DNA of 64,000 nucleotides from contig NC_053116.1 of assembly GCF_010015445.1 (NCBI RefSeq), positions 30,031,785 to 30,095,784 on the forward strand, given 5' to 3'. Within the stretch, counting starts at the first letter, position 1. Each line of letters starts with the position of its first letter. The notes under the pieces are model-generated. The model was not told the DNA's origin. It saw nothing but the letters and a program-made list of their open reading frames with translations, and did no database searches. Made by a program: the position numbers and the translations under genes. Positions 24,008 through 37,495 of this stretch are shown piece after piece. Origin of the DNA: Perca fluviatilis (lineage: Eukaryota > Chordata > Actinopteri > Perciformes > Percidae).

Positions 24008-24851
24008 GGGCTAGATTTACTAACACTAGCGCAGTTTGCGCTGCGTCCGTTTATGCGAGTTCGGTAATAGCGCACGCTATGCTTCCACAGTTTGCGTAGT
24101 ATTTATCAACCCTGACACCCATCATGCAATCAGCGTCTTTCTCCGCCCACTATACCGTAAATTGCGCTGTAGCAAAGCGGTACTGGTGCTATGATATGGC
24201 TGAGTGCAGACTGCGATATTCCCACTGCTGATGCTATGACTGTTTGAAATGATCCTGATGCCAATATTTGTAATGTAGCGAGGAGATTAACAACTGCTGG
24301 AATGGGATGTGAACGCTGAGTGGGAGATTCAATTTCATCTTTGATTTCTTCCAGTAACTCTAATATTGCATGTCTGCTTGATCTGTAATGCTAAATGATG
24401 TTGTGTTCACTGACAAAGTGTGATTCTTCTGTTAAAAATATTTTCAGCCTCGCCTATGTCTTCGTCTTGCTCAAATTGCTGTTGCCATTTCACCAGCGGC
24501 ATTAAGGTCTACGAGGAAACTCGATTGCGGCTGGTTTAAAGGTAGAGGCGGAGAGAATTTCCCCGAAGAATGAAGGCTCTTACTGACAGTCTTTGTAAAT
24601 ACCACGGAATATATAATTAGGTGCACTTTGCGCTTATCCTCCCACCTTTTTGGGTGGAACTCCCACTTTCCCCACGACCCTCCCACGAACGCATATTGAA
24701 AGCGCAACTTGTTTCTTCTCGCTCATGTGGCAGACAATCTGCGATTTTACCCAAGTGCGCCCTGTTTGTAAATAGCCCGCATCGGTTACGTCCGTCTTTG
24801 CGACCAATTAGCGCCTGGAAACAGGCGCAAACGGCTTGATAAATCTAGCCC
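24008..24851. mobile_element. PIF/Harbinger element with TAA target duplication (844 bp)
   Basis: The terminal inverted repeats are GGGCTAGATTTACTAA at the left and TTGATAAATCTAGCCC at the right. Both ends are flanked by TAA (24005-24007 and 24852-24854), matching the 3-bp TWA target of PIF/Harbinger elements. Subterminal gcg-rich motifs (gcgcagtttgcgc, gcgcctggaaacaggcgc) are typical of the superfamily. The interior contains a decayed HARBI1-like nuclease N-terminus on the minus strand, so the copy is a deleted derivative of an autonomous element. Confidence 0.9.
24133..24505 (-). pseudogene. HARBI1-like Harbinger transposase, N-terminal remnant
   Basis: On the minus strand the segment from about 24505 reads WQQQFEQDEDIGEAENIFNR, shifts frame near 24415, meets a TAG stop at about 24391-24393, then reads HYRSSRHAILELLEEIKDEI and, further on, LLATLQILASGSFQTVIASA followed by VGISQSALSHII. 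The last parts match the helix-turn-helix-like region before the nuclease core of Harbinger transposases (family pattern ..ATGSFQ..VG...GISQ.S.SR.I). The DDE catalytic part is absent, replaced by the element's terminal region after SHIIAPV. One frameshift and one internal stop make it clearly dead. Confidence 0.8.
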
Positions 24852-24854
24852 TAA

Positions 24855-25375
24855 GACTTGTTTCGTCCCACCAACACTCCAAACCCCCCAGATATTCAGT
24901 TTACTGGCACATATGACAAAGGAAAGCAGCAAATATTTAAAATGTAGACACTGCAAGTACAGTAGGGACTGTTTGGCATATTTGCTTGAAAAATTACTTC
25001 AACAATGAATTATCAAAATAGTTGACCATTAATTTTTCTGTCAACCCCCATACAAAAGTGTTCTTCCATTAGGCCCATTATTTGGATTTTTTACTTAATG
25101 GTTAACGGTTAATTGATTTTCAAAATGATTCACCATTCATTTTCTGACAATCACATAATCAATTAAATGAATACGTTTTTCAGTCCCACTTATGACATAC
25201 ATTAGTGCACCAAGGTTAATCACCACTAACTTGGACATAATACTGTTATTCACAGTGTAGTCTCACATTGCTGGATCTATCTCCACAGCGCTGTTGAGTA
25301 AGGTTTTACTACACCACACATACATTCTAGGATAGGAGAAAAAAAAATCTGGGTGGTTTGCATTTCTTTAAACTA
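24855..25375. other. Gene-free stretch
   Basis: AT-rich intronic DNA between the Harbinger copy and the hAT remnant. There are two loosely repeated attaatttt / ttaattgatttt patches near 25030 and 25110, and nothing else I can name. Confidence 0.5.
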
Positions 25376-26341
25376 GTGATGCACCGAAATGCAAATTCCG
25401 GGCCAAAACCGAAAATTCAGGACGCACTGGGTCAGAAACCGAAACAGAAAATGACTTATTTTTTTAAACCCATTTTAATTATATTTATATATACCAGGGA
25501 TATATAATATATATTTTTTGTATATTTGTAATAATATTATACTTTTTAATCGATTTCATGGATTTAATGAATCTGAATTGAAAAACTACAAACCAATAAA
25601 ATGTGATAATATATATAAAACACAATATTAAATACATTAATCTTCATGCAGTTCTGTAACAATCAGATGTCAGAGATGTTGATCCATCCATCCATCCATC
25701 CATCGTCAACCACTTATCCCGCGCACAGGGTCGTGGGGGGGCTGGAGCCAATCCCAGCGAAAGGGCGAAAGGCGGGGTACACCCAGGACAGGTCGCCAGT
25801 CCATCGCAGGGCCACACATAGACGAACAACCACTCACTCACACATGCACACCTACGGACAATTTAGGGACACCAATAAACCTAGCCCGCATGTCTTTGGT
25901 CGGCGGGAGGAAGCCGGAGTACCCGGAGAGAACCCACACAGACACGGGGAGAACATGCAAACTCCACACAGAAAGGCCGGGCCAACCGGGGTACGAACCC
26001 ACAACCTTCTTGCTGTGAGGCGACAGTGCTAACCACCGCACCACCGTGTCCCCAGAGATGTTGATGTACTCTGCATATTGAATTGGATGCCGTGTTTTCA
26101 GGTGCTGTATCAAACCTGAAGTGGAAATGGCATATATTTTCGGCTCATATTTTCGGCCATTTTTCTCTTTCGGCCAAAAACCGAAAATGCTATTTTTGGC
26201 CAAAATTTTGGCGCTAAGTTCTGGACGCAGTGACGGTGGCTCTGAAAAATAGTCTTGGAAAGGAACTTGTTTTGGTGGAACATTTGCACCCTGCAAAACA
26301 ATGCCACATAAAATACTAAATGAAGTTAACTGTTCACACAA
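25374..26341 (-). mobile_element. hAT-type element remnant (BED-finger family), split by a SINE
   Basis: It starts with tagtgatgcaccgaaatgc, a terminus common among fish hAT elements, and has repeated ccgaaa / cggccaaa motifs at both 25384-25460 and 26135-26215. On the minus strand a frame ending near 26090 reads SGLIQHLKTRHPIQYAEYI, which looks like the histidine end of a BED zinc finger. The matching outer terminus at the high-coordinate end was not found. The 25684-26053 part is a later SINE insertion. No complete transposase is present. Confidence 0.65.
25684..26053 (-). mobile_element. tRNA-derived SINE with 12-bp target duplication
   Basis: Read on the minus strand, it opens with ggtggtgcggtggttagcac and continues to gtgggttcgtacccc, fitting RNA polymerase III A-box and B-box elements of a tRNA-like head. 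It ends in a (GATGGATG)n tail, seen on the plus strand as catccatccatcc. The 12-base duplication AGAGATGTTGAT is perfect at 25672-25683 and 26054-26065, which fixes both ends and proves retroposition into the older hAT remnant. The body (tttgcatgttctccccgtgt and so on) is a very common fish SINE sequence. Confidence 0.93.
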
Positions 26342-26544
26342 TACAGTAACATGAGCTATTTAAATTAGCTGGATACATGGTTAAAACTAATTTGCTCTTA
26401 CCAGTGTGTCGCCGTGTGTCCTTTTTAGACAGCAATCCCCGGTTACAAACATCCCAGTTAGATAGAAAATACCATAAACATATTCCTTGTAAATCTTTAC
26501 AATCATTCCCCAAAAGAACCAAGCAGGCCTGCCTTATTGCACAA

Positions 26545-26790
26545 TCAAAATGTTGCAGACTTTGCATTCTTTAAGACTGGTTTGGAAGGAGTGTATTTGT
26601 GGACTGGGCCAGAGTGATTCATTTTACATGAGAGTAGAGCGCAGACAGTTCTGTTGTCTAACGTCATCCTATTCTCTGTAACAATCTTTCGTACCATGCT
26701 AAACACCCTTTCTGAACTTGCATTGCTATGGGGAATGCATAGTAAAGCCTTCATAAGTTTTGGCAGCGCACCGTCTCTGTCGTAGCGTCC
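26545..26790 (-). pseudogene. hAT transposase C-terminal dimerisation domain fragment
   Basis: From about 26790 the minus strand reads DGALPKLMKALLCIPHSNAS then SERVFSMVRKIVTENRMTLD and ..TVCALLSCKMN, ending at a stop at 26545. This is the hATC dimerisation domain found at the C-terminus of hAT transposases (conserved LCIPHSNA.SERVFS and R..L core). Nothing upstream encodes the rest of the protein. On this strand it lies before, not after, the BED-type fragment at 26090-26341, so the two cannot be one intact gene: either two hAT copies or a rearrangement. Confidence 0.88.
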
Positions 26791-29700
26791 ATCATCCGTC
26801 TCTGTTTTTTTTTCTTTTTTTTCCCCGCGTTGTCACTCATCATCTGACCTCACACACTAACCTCGCGACAACTGCCACCTACAGTACCTGTAGTAGGCTA
26901 CTGCAGGTGGCAATTATCGCGAAGCTAGTGACAGAGCTCAGATTGGGATTGTTTTTGTTTTTTTTACTCCGCTCGGGCCCAGGGTATTATTATTTTTTAA
27001 TAACGCAGGTTAAAATATGGGAGATTTACGGGAAAATACTAATACGGGAGGATGGCGGGAAAGAAGGGTAAAATACGGGACTTTCACAGCCAAAACAGGA
27101 TACTTGACAGGTATGGCTTGCTAGCTCAAAGTTTGTTGTTTCCCGTAGCAAAGGGATTTTGAGAACGACAACACAAAGACGATGTCAGGCTTTATCCTGG
27201 AAATGTACTTTGGTTGATCCAGACTATTCACTATGTTACATTAGCTAATAAGGAGGCTGATTAACATAAAAAGTAATCTAAATTACTGGATAAATATCTG
27301 GATTTATCCTCCACTCCTGCTCTGATTTCAATCAATCTAACCTAATCGTCCCTTTGTGCACGTTATGATCTCACAACTCTGTTATTACCAACTCAGGACG
27401 ACATCGAACAGCAATCCCTTGTGACTAAGCATATGCTAGTCAAGGCAGCCACAGCCAAGTGCATCTCATTTCCTTAACACTGTTTGACGCCAACAGCGTA
27501 GTAGGTATCATGTAATAGGACAATAGGTGAGAGAGGTAGATGTTTGACTGACCCCATGCTATATGCTTTCTGACACCGCTGTGAGATTCTGCTGCTAAAC
27601 AAGTACGGCAGCAGAGCAGTGGAGCGAAATACCCGCTTTTTATTAATGTACTTGGTTTATAGGGAATACAACCGCTTGATTTCAAATGTTATTTGAATAC
27701 TCTACAGCGGTCAGAGCAATATCTATGCAAGTGTACAACTCTCTGCAATCAGGAACTATAGCAAAGGGAAGTGTGGGAGCACCCAGGGTGACTTCTGGAG
27801 ATGAGGGGTGTGTTATGCTATTACATGATGAAGCTCATTTATCTGCGAGTGGTAAAGTAGGCAGTGTGTTGGCACGCAGTCAGTTCACCATTTATTGTTC
27901 TGAGGAGCAGTTCCAGCTCTCACATCCTGATGGCAATACAGGTTGGAGTTTTCTGCTCTGAAAAGCTCTTCATATTCGCAAATGCTTACCTACATTGCAT
28001 TAAAATGTGGGTATACTTAAAGGTACAACAAGCATGATTTTCTATGCAGTCATGAGCACCCAGTGGGGCTGCAGAAAAAGATAGAAATGCACTGCACCCC
28101 CACCAACTGAGAAGCCGGAGATGTGCTCTATTTGCCCAAATTTAATTCTCGAGTCAGGTGTGTACACTACTCCACCCACGGGGAATGACAAATTGAAACT
28201 CTTGTAGCAGCAGTAGGATGGTGCTCCCTCTGGAGAAAGTCAAACTCAACAGTGTTAGGTTGTTTCCTTTTTCACTGGAAAGCAGCAGTTTGATGTTTAG
28301 TTCGCTAACGTAACTTTACTGGACTTCCAGGTCTTTGCAGTTCAATTTTTTTTTAAAACACCAACCCACTCTCTAAAATTCAGCGCTGCCATTGTGTGAC
28401 ATTGCCAAGGGCTGCTTTAAAATAGAAAATATTCCCCTTACAGAGCTAGGACTGACACTGTAATTTAGGTCTGTCTTGTACAGTACACATGATGGAGGTG
28501 GCGTCTGATACATTTCTGTTGCAGTGATGCAGCACAGTCTGGGCTGCAGAGATATTACAATGTAGCGTACACTCAGACAATTGGTTGTGGATGAATACAG
28601 GCTTGAGGCATAAAGAGTGAATGTACAATATGCCTTGCAAAAGCAAACAGTTGCTCAGTTGAATGCAATGCAGAGAGGACTGTAAAGCCACAGTGACTCA
28701 CTTCAAATTCCATAGCCCTCTAGGATGCCCTCCTTCTTTGATGCAAACCCAGAGAAAATGGTGAGCATCAGAAGGCTATTGTGACCCCATAAGCACTGTA
28801 CAGTAATGCTTGATTATGTGAACTGCAGCTTTAATATTCAAGCACAGCGCTCTCAGGAAATATGGCATCAGGCAGAAAATAGAGCAGGACACAAGACTGA
28901 AGGAACATAACTCAAATCATTTATACTACTCTGCCAATGATGGAGCAGTTTCAAGCCCAGAGCTTTCTGCAGAGAAAATAACAAAGCAGAAATACACTGA
29001 GCGGTGCACTACACTCAACCACAAGGGAGGTCAAAGCTGAAGGCTAGATGGAATTCATATTCAGGGAGATGAAATATGAGCTTTGTGTGCTGCCAAATTG
29101 ATTTAGCTGTAAAAAAAATCTTTTCATTTTGTTCCATAAAGATGCTCATACTTTTACAGCTCTGCCACCTATAGGAGCATGCCTCGATGATTTGCTAAGA
29201 ATTTACAGCCAAGGTCATAATCAAAGCGGGTCTCCTTTTGCATGCTTAATGTAGCCTTGAAGAAGAGTGGAATGAAAATCATCCTTTTCACTTCAAAAAG
29301 TCGGTAATTCTCTGCTACTCTGATTAGTTTAAGGCTCTGATAGACAGACGATGCTCCCTGAGTTAAAAGAGAATACCAACCAAAGATGTTGAAATTCATC
29401 ACTCTAGTGCCCCATGAAGACTTGCTGTCTCCCACACAGGAGCTGATTTGTTAAAAAAAAGCAACCGAGATAGAATCTGGAATAATTTACCAGGATAAAA
29501 TCCGTCTGGTTTGTGAATGACATTTGGACAGGAGGCATCAGAGACACATGGCAGAGTCCACAACGCAAAGAGTGGACTGACTGTGTGAGTCGTTCATCAA
29601 TGGAGCTCTGTAATGATTGTGAAGCCACAGGGACTCACTTTAAAATGTAGTGACACAGCCTGTATACGTATCTCAGAAAATGTGTGCTGTCATTCCCATC

Positions 29701-31017
29701 GACAGTTTACTGCAGAGCAAGAAGACTGGATAGATTGTTGTCTCTGCTTCTCAGCTTCGGGGCACTGTTATTTGTGTTCAGGAGCACTGATTGAATTATT
29801 CAAACAAATCAAAGTGACACGTTAATCATGACATGTGACATGTGCAGTAAAAAGCAGCATTGCTGTCTGTTACACTTATATGACACCAAGTTTAAGATCT
29901 ACAGTGTAGCTCTGTAGATGTCTCTGTAGATTCAAATCATTTGAATCATCCAATGAATCTTCTTATATTAATGAGATTCATTATTCCTCACATTGTGAAT
30001 TGTGATGTCAATATTTTTTAGGTTATTTGGAAAAAGCATAGAATGGGCTATGCGTAAGAAGTAATAGCTGAGCAGACAAACAAAAGAACGCCAACCACCA
30101 AAAAAAATTAAATTAAAGCTACACTAATTGATTTAGGCCACTTGAGACAGCAGAACATGCTGAAAACACAACAGCTTACATTTCCATTTAGAAAGCTGTT
30201 GTAACACACATATTTGCTAACAATTGCAAACATTCAGCAGACATGGCACAACATTAGCATTCATTTTGAGTCTTTTTTCTTGCTATGAATGTCCAATATT
30301 CACTCCCCTCTAAGCTTTTATTTTTGTCTCCAACAACTCCTGAGCAAAGTAGCTGACTCTTTAGCTTCAAGATGTTAAACTTTCTTCAACAGCTAGTTGC
30401 TGACTTTGTTGGTCTGCCATTTGGTGTAGGTCAGGTAGCGTAGTGGTTTTCTCAGAGCTTGTTTTGCTTAAAACAGCTGCCTGTTGCTGCTTGAAATGAG
30501 ATCCATGAGAGAAAAGTTAGTGGCCCTGAAAAGCAAAACAACGAGCCAAAAGAGGCTAAAAAGCTCTGTTGAAATGAGGGTACGTGCAGAGGGTGATAGT
30601 TCTCTGTTGCTTCATCACTACAAACATTTCACATGTTTCACGTTGTGTGATTCAGTGTTAATAAAAGAAATATTTCTTAGTGGAGCTTTGCACTTCTTCA
30701 ACAGGAAATCCGAAAAACAAAGATGTTATACTTTGTTTGATTGACAGTTGATCTTTGGAAAGTGCAGTGCAGAAACAGCAATGACTGCTTACCTTAGCAT
30801 CAAAGATGCTCACAGATCTTGAGGATTTGTACTTCTAAAATGCAAAATAGCCTCATTTGATCACAGTATTTTAGAAGGAGGAATTTTTATGTTCCCACTT
30901 GAAGTTGAAATGTATTCTTGGCATTAGAATTCTTTGAGCTGCGTTAGAGCAAAGGCTAAATGTCCATCCACCTCCAACTTACAAATGTGAATAACAATGC
31001 TCCATCCCCTCCTCCTC

Positions 31018-31019
<2 letters not shown>
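26791..31019. other. Gene-free stretch in tafa5 intron 1
   Basis: Between 26980 and 27110 there are repeated acggga / gcggga phrases (gggagatttacggga, aaatacgggactttcac) resembling an old DNA-transposon end. Around 28017 (ttaaaggtacaacaagcatg) and 30115 (ttaaagctacactaattg) the text resembles the starts of TTAA-target repeats, but no matching opposite ends were found. No exon or RNA gene is recognised. Confidence 0.45.

Positions 31020-31079
<60 letters not shown>
31020..31079 (+). repeat. (CA)30 microsatellite
   Basis: An uninterrupted CA dinucleotide run of about 60 bases in tafa5 intron 1. Open frames across it encode only Thr-His or Cys-Val repeats and are artefacts. Confidence 0.98.
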
Positions 31080-31083
<4 letters not shown>

Positions 31084-32919
31084 AAAGCAATGTGGTTGAC
31101 AAAGTAAGGAGGAGTTGCCACCGCTCTCTAACTGCACCACTGAACCAGAATGTGGTCCAGTGAGGAAATCCAGACATTTTCAAATTTATCGTTGAATAAA
31201 CTGGCAACGTTGAGAGCGGCTGACAGGCCATTCATCGTGGCGGGCGCTGGCCCAATGACGTGCGCAGACAGGGCTGCTGTGCTTTGATTTCCTGTCCTGG
31301 CCACCTTGACAGATGAGCTTCGGAGAGAGGGTGGAGGCGACGCAGCCTGTCACCACCACAAGGCTTCACCTCTCTGCCCACCAGTTCAACCACACTCGTC
31401 GCTGCTTCAGGGGCCTTTCCGGGGCCAGGGAGGTGGAAGTGCTAGAGAGCTGGTCAAGGAAAGTGATGAGTGCTTTGACTCCATCAATTGTGAGCAGTCA
31501 TAAACACACAAAAAATATATACTGTCAACTAGCTGAGGAAATGATAAAAAAGCAATGGTGGTTTGACAGCGCTGACTGGTCACAGCTGCCAGTTTCAGAG
31601 GAGGATTTTAGTGGGATTTGAAGATTACAAGTGCGGATAAATAATATACTACATGTTTCATTCTGAAAATTCAGCTGGAAGGAGGTGAGCGACAAACAGA
31701 GAATGTCAAAGCTCAAATCATATCCAGAGGTATTAACTAGGCCAAATCCAGCAGAATTTATTTACTCTAAGAATATCAAGGGTATTAAAGTTCACAAGAG
31801 ATTGATTGAACAATTTTGTACAATAACACTCTAATGAGATCATTTTCAGATGAAATTGAGTCAATAATAAATGGCTGAGGGGAAGAGGAGAGCTGCTGTA
31901 ACTCCTCAGATAATATGCAGATGCTTGAAAGAAGGTTCAGGGGCTGCAATAAGAGGCTGGTGAAAGCAGCATTTTAGGAGAAAACACTGCAAATTAGAGG
32001 CAAACGGAGCACATTTCAGTGCACAGGCAGTTCATTTTTCACATCAGTGTCTACTTTTGTTCCTGGCGAGCTGCCAAAGACATTGATGTAGGCACTATCC
32101 CTCCTCCACAGCAGTAATTATGCTGCTGGCCAATGCTTGATTAAAAGATCTAATCTACAAACTTAGTGTTCAACATCTCCCAACAAGTTCCAATGCTTTA
32201 AGCCCGTTCTCTGTGTCTTTGACAGCACTGGAATCCAAAATGTTTTGTCATGGACGGCAGCCAATGAAGTGCAGGGAAACATACTTTTGCTTTCTATTCT
32301 GTGTCAGGGTGAAGGTGTAATTGCACCAGCGGATGTATTATTCAAGAGGAAAGCATGGCATGGATGGATATAGCCTTAACCTGAGTGAAATTATAAAAGC
32401 TTTGAAAGCCGGCCTTCTCCTGTCTGCACGAGGAATTAAAACAAACAAACTGTGTTGCTTTTTCACCTAAGCTCAATTACGGCTTCACTAAATTGTCATT
32501 CCGCAAGGTATAGCAAAGAGCCTGCATCAGAATAAGGAACACCATGAGGTTAGTTTAACAATAAGGTTATATATTACAGTATTGTGAGAATATGGTCACT
32601 ACAGGCTCCTAGATAATGTTATAAAATGGTGTAAGGTCCAATAATGTCACTATACACTGTCTGTTCAGTAACATACACTCACTGCAGGAATGTTATTATA
32701 AAGATACCAAATCAAATTCAAGTCAATCAATAATCAAAAATGCCATAAGGTACAACAAGGTCACCATACATTGACTGGTGATGGGACACAAATTGGACAT
32801 TATGGGGAATGTTCCTAAGGATCAACAGACCTGACCACACCATGTGCAGCTGCATCCCAATAAGAAGCCCTCAGAGACAATGGGGCTGCTGACAAAGTAA
32901 TAAACAGAAGTGTCCTTAC
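31080..32919. other. tafa5 intron 1, proximal end
   Basis: Non-coding sequence beginning at the exon 1 donor (minus strand G|GTAAGGACAC at 32920/32919). A moderately GC-rich patch at 31200-31450 has short open frames but no recognisable protein. No mobile element is identified. Confidence 0.5.
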
Positions 32920-33016
32920 CCTCTCTGAGCAGATGGGAGTAGATGAGCCAGAGGAGCAGCAGGCAGCAGAGTGACGCACCTCCACCTGCGGAGAGCGTCT
33001 TCACTCCAGACTGCAT
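32920..33016 (-). CDS. tafa5: tafa5 exon 1: start codon and signal peptide
   Basis: The minus-strand ATG at 33016 opens a frame reading MQSGVKTLSAGGGASLCCLL, then LLWLIYSHLLREG, before the donor G|GTAAGG at 32920. It has 32 whole codons and ends in phase 1. Joining the final G to exon 2 (GC CAG TTG GCG) gives ..LLREG-QLAVGTCEIV, matching the arrangement of the mammalian TAFA5 form whose first exon ends ..KEG before QLAAGTCEIV. The stretch ASLCCLLLLWLIYSHLL is a hydrophobic signal sequence for secretion. An in-frame TGA lies 12 bases upstream and position -3 is A, both supporting this start. The alternative mammalian first exon was not found here. Confidence is high because of the joint exon 1-exon 2 match. 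Confidence 0.9.
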
Positions 33017-33066
33017 CCTACACCTTCAGCCTTTTAGATTATCCAAACTTTGAACGCTTGCGCCTC

Positions 33067-33138
33067 TCAGATGTCAAGCAGATCAGCGGAAGAGTGGCAA
33101 ATCCAGTGGCGTCTCCACAGCCTGTCGTCGGCATCCAT
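33067..33138 (-). promoter_or_regulatory. Possible upstream ORF in the tafa5 5' leader
   Basis: A 23-codon frame beginning MDADDRLWRRHW and ending SSADLLDI-stop finishes 50 bases before the tafa5 start codon. If the mRNA extends this far, ribosomes would meet it first. The transcription start is unknown, so its presence in the mRNA is an inference. Confidence 0.35.
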
Positions 33139-33231
33139 TTTGAGGTTATAATAGAAGAGAGGAGCTGATAGTAATTCCCTCTTGCTTTTCAAATTCCCTC
33201 GGTGAGCCGCATATCCATCCAGGCTGCTCAG

Positions 33232-33262
<31 letters not shown>

Positions 33263-33264
33263 AC

Positions 33265-33308
<44 letters not shown>

Positions 33309-33309
33309 A
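33232..33309 (+). repeat. CA/CG dinucleotide microsatellite upstream of tafa5 exon 1
   Basis: An interrupted CA run with several CG steps (acgcacacgc), about 215 bases upstream of the tafa5 start codon. Alternating purine-pyrimidine sequence with CG steps is favourable to Z-DNA. No coding meaning. Confidence 0.95.
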
Positions 33310-35489
<2,180 letters not shown>

Positions 35490-35800
35490 CCGGTGGTGGA
35501 AAGTAAATTCACAAGTACATTTGCTCAAGTACTAGTTAATTACAATCTTAAGACCTACTTAACTTGAGTATTACCATCATATGCTACTTTATACTTCTAC
35601 TTTACTACATTTATCTGACCGTTTTACTAAATACAATAACAACTTTTTACATACAAATCTTATGATCAGCTTGTAAAATTGCATGGTTATAGATTAAACG
35701 GCGCAACATGATAAAGTATTTGACTATATATAGTCTTTAACAGGCTCATTCTGCTGTATGAATACTTTTTTTTTTGATACTTCAGTAGCATACTTTTTGC
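35490..35800 (+). repeat. Teleost dispersed repeat (cggtggtggaaagta family)
   Basis: The text cggtggtggaaagtaaattc, then caagtacatttgctcaagta, ttaacttgagtatta and tgctactttatacttctact follows the wording of a very abundant fish repeat whose copies start in the same way. Recognition is from memory. Termini and class were not established here. Confidence 0.6.
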
Positions 35801-36422
35801 TGTCCTTCTACCTAATATTGCTATAATTAAAATTGTATTGTTAACATCGGATCATGTGATGAACCCACAGAGAAAAATCACAGGATAGAGCTTGTTAGCA
35901 TATTTCGTACTTGATCTAACTGTCCAGCATTTAACAGGGAAAAAACAGATATTCTTCTGAGGTATTGGTACAGACCACAACAGAGCCAAAAGGACAGTGA
36001 ATATTGGAACTTTGGAAGTGGGGTTGTATGAGGTAGATGACGTTCGGCACATCCCCAGTTTGGAGAAACAGACCAGAGTACTGACAAGGAAGCAAAGCCA
36101 TGTGGTGCTGTGGACGGGGCAGCAGCGAAAAAAACTTATTTTAGCCAACTTAAAAAAGGCCCACCTAAAAAAAACATCAGTTTATGTGTATGCTATATTT
36201 AGAATATTTTCACTACTTTACCTTGCAGTCGGACAGCCTTTTCCTTTGGCACCACATTTTTTCAACCATAGAACTTTTGATTCTACGCAGAAGTGACTGT
36301 GCCTCGCACTTTATAGGCTGTTTCGGTCAGACTTTTGGTGGTTTATGAAAATTTTTAAATTAAAATTTGTGATTATTATAAACCACAAAATGCTGTTCAC
36401 TGTGGAGACAATAGGATACGTG
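35801..36422. other. Gene-free stretch
   Basis: AT-rich non-coding sequence up to the DIRS element. Frames on either strand around 35850-36290 are not protein-like. Confidence 0.5.
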
Positions 36423-36615
36423 CACTTCTATTTCGTATAGGCTTCGCCCTCTAAGAGCTGTTGCTAATTGAGTTTATCCCTTGGGCATGCGCAGTAGTGA
36501 AGTTTTCTTTCGCGCCATAGTGCCCTGCACGGGCCTCTCTTATGTCCGCAGTTACTGTATATTACAGCTGCGAGACCAGAGATCTGCTCCCTATTTTTCT
36601 TCAGCGACAAGCAGT
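36423..36615 (+). repeat. DIRS left inverted terminal repeat
   Basis: It starts near cttctatttcgtataggc and contains ctctaagagctgttgct, gcatgcgcagtagtgaag and tagtgccctgcacggg. It matches the reverse complement of 38990-39172 with scattered differences. The first 20 or so bases are defined by their match to the internal complementary region rather than to the right repeat. Confidence 0.85.
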
Positions 36616-36851
36616 TTGAAGACTTCGAAGAACAGCGGTGTCCACCGGTGTACCGACTGACAGACCCGACACCTGAGCTGCGAGGCGTGCTTCGGCCCCG
36701 TTCGCCGGGCTGGCACCCCGCCGGCCGCCAGCAGTTCTGCACCCGCTTACCGACGGAGGAACCGAATCGGCAGACGGCCGGACAGTCGGGTAAGGTAAGG
36801 ATACCACCAGCGGCGACACCCAGACATCCCGGAAGGGGACCTCTTTGGCGG
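36616..36851 (+). pseudogene. DIRS gag-like region, left fragment
   Basis: A GC-rich segment between the left terminal repeat and the solo LTR, open in one frame (for example PELRGVLRPRSPGWHPAGRQ). It continues beyond the LTR at 37500-37740 in GC-rich proline/serine-rich text. Its position matches where DIRS elements keep their gag ORF. I cannot confirm it by motif. Confidence 0.4.
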
Positions 36852-37495
36852 TGTTATGACTGCAGTCATATTTTTTCTTTAGCCTGCTGTGTGTGCGTGT
36901 GTGCCCTGTGTTTTTTCTCGTTTTCAATTTCACATACAAATAGATGTGTGCCATAGCCGGGAGATAATTGGTGGAAAGCTTTCATGCCCAAACCCGTGAT
37001 TGGCTGCAGCTGGGGAAACCACCTGATATATAAGGAGCCAAGATGGCAGTGTCTGTGGGCAGCAGGCATTCCTCATCCTCCTCGTCTCCCAACCGGTCAC
37101 ACTTCTGCTTTGTTCAACCTTGTTTTAGATTGGGTACCTTAGGTTTCTTTTGAGTAGTAAGGGTCAACTGCCAGGTGTGTTAATCCTGTTTTCTCCTGTT
37201 TAATTGGTTAGGGAGGTAAGTCTTTTGTCATTCTTTTTGCCATTTTGTTTGTTAGGTCAATTTCTTATCTCCTAGACAGGATTGTTTGTTTGTTGGTTAT
37301 TTTGGTGGTAGGCCACCCTGAAGCCTTGTATAATTTACCTATATCTATATGTTTATCTATATATTTTTGTTTTAATGTAAAATAAATAAGTTTTTCTGAC
37401 ATTCAAACAAATACTTGTTTGTGGCTACTTGGGAGACGGGGAAGATGGGGCCTTTTCATGTTGTGTCCTAGGCACCCCTAGACTGGGGCGTAACA
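36852..37495 (+). mobile_element. Solo LTR (Gypsy-like) inserted in the DIRS element
   Basis: The segment begins TGTTATGACTGCAG and ends GGGGCGTAACA, with the canonical TG..CA termini. It is flanked on both sides by GCGG (36848-36851 and 37496-37499), a 4-bp target duplication. It contains a TATA-like box (gatatataagg at 37023-37033) and a polyadenylation signal AATAAA (37381-37386) in the right order for a plus-strand LTR of 644 bp. Text such as gtggctacttgggagacggg recalls fish Gypsy-type LTRs. No internal retroelement genes are present, so it is the product of LTR-LTR recombination. Confidence 0.87.

Noticed and set aside
30924..31231. Open frames made of Cys-Val or Thr-His repeats
   Set aside because: Pure products of CA/TG microsatellites (the same applies at 33067-33399, 34290-34790 and 40037-40475).
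35852..36296. Opposing open frames of about 98 codons on each strand
   Set aside because: Mirror-image chance frames with no protein-like pattern and no splice context.
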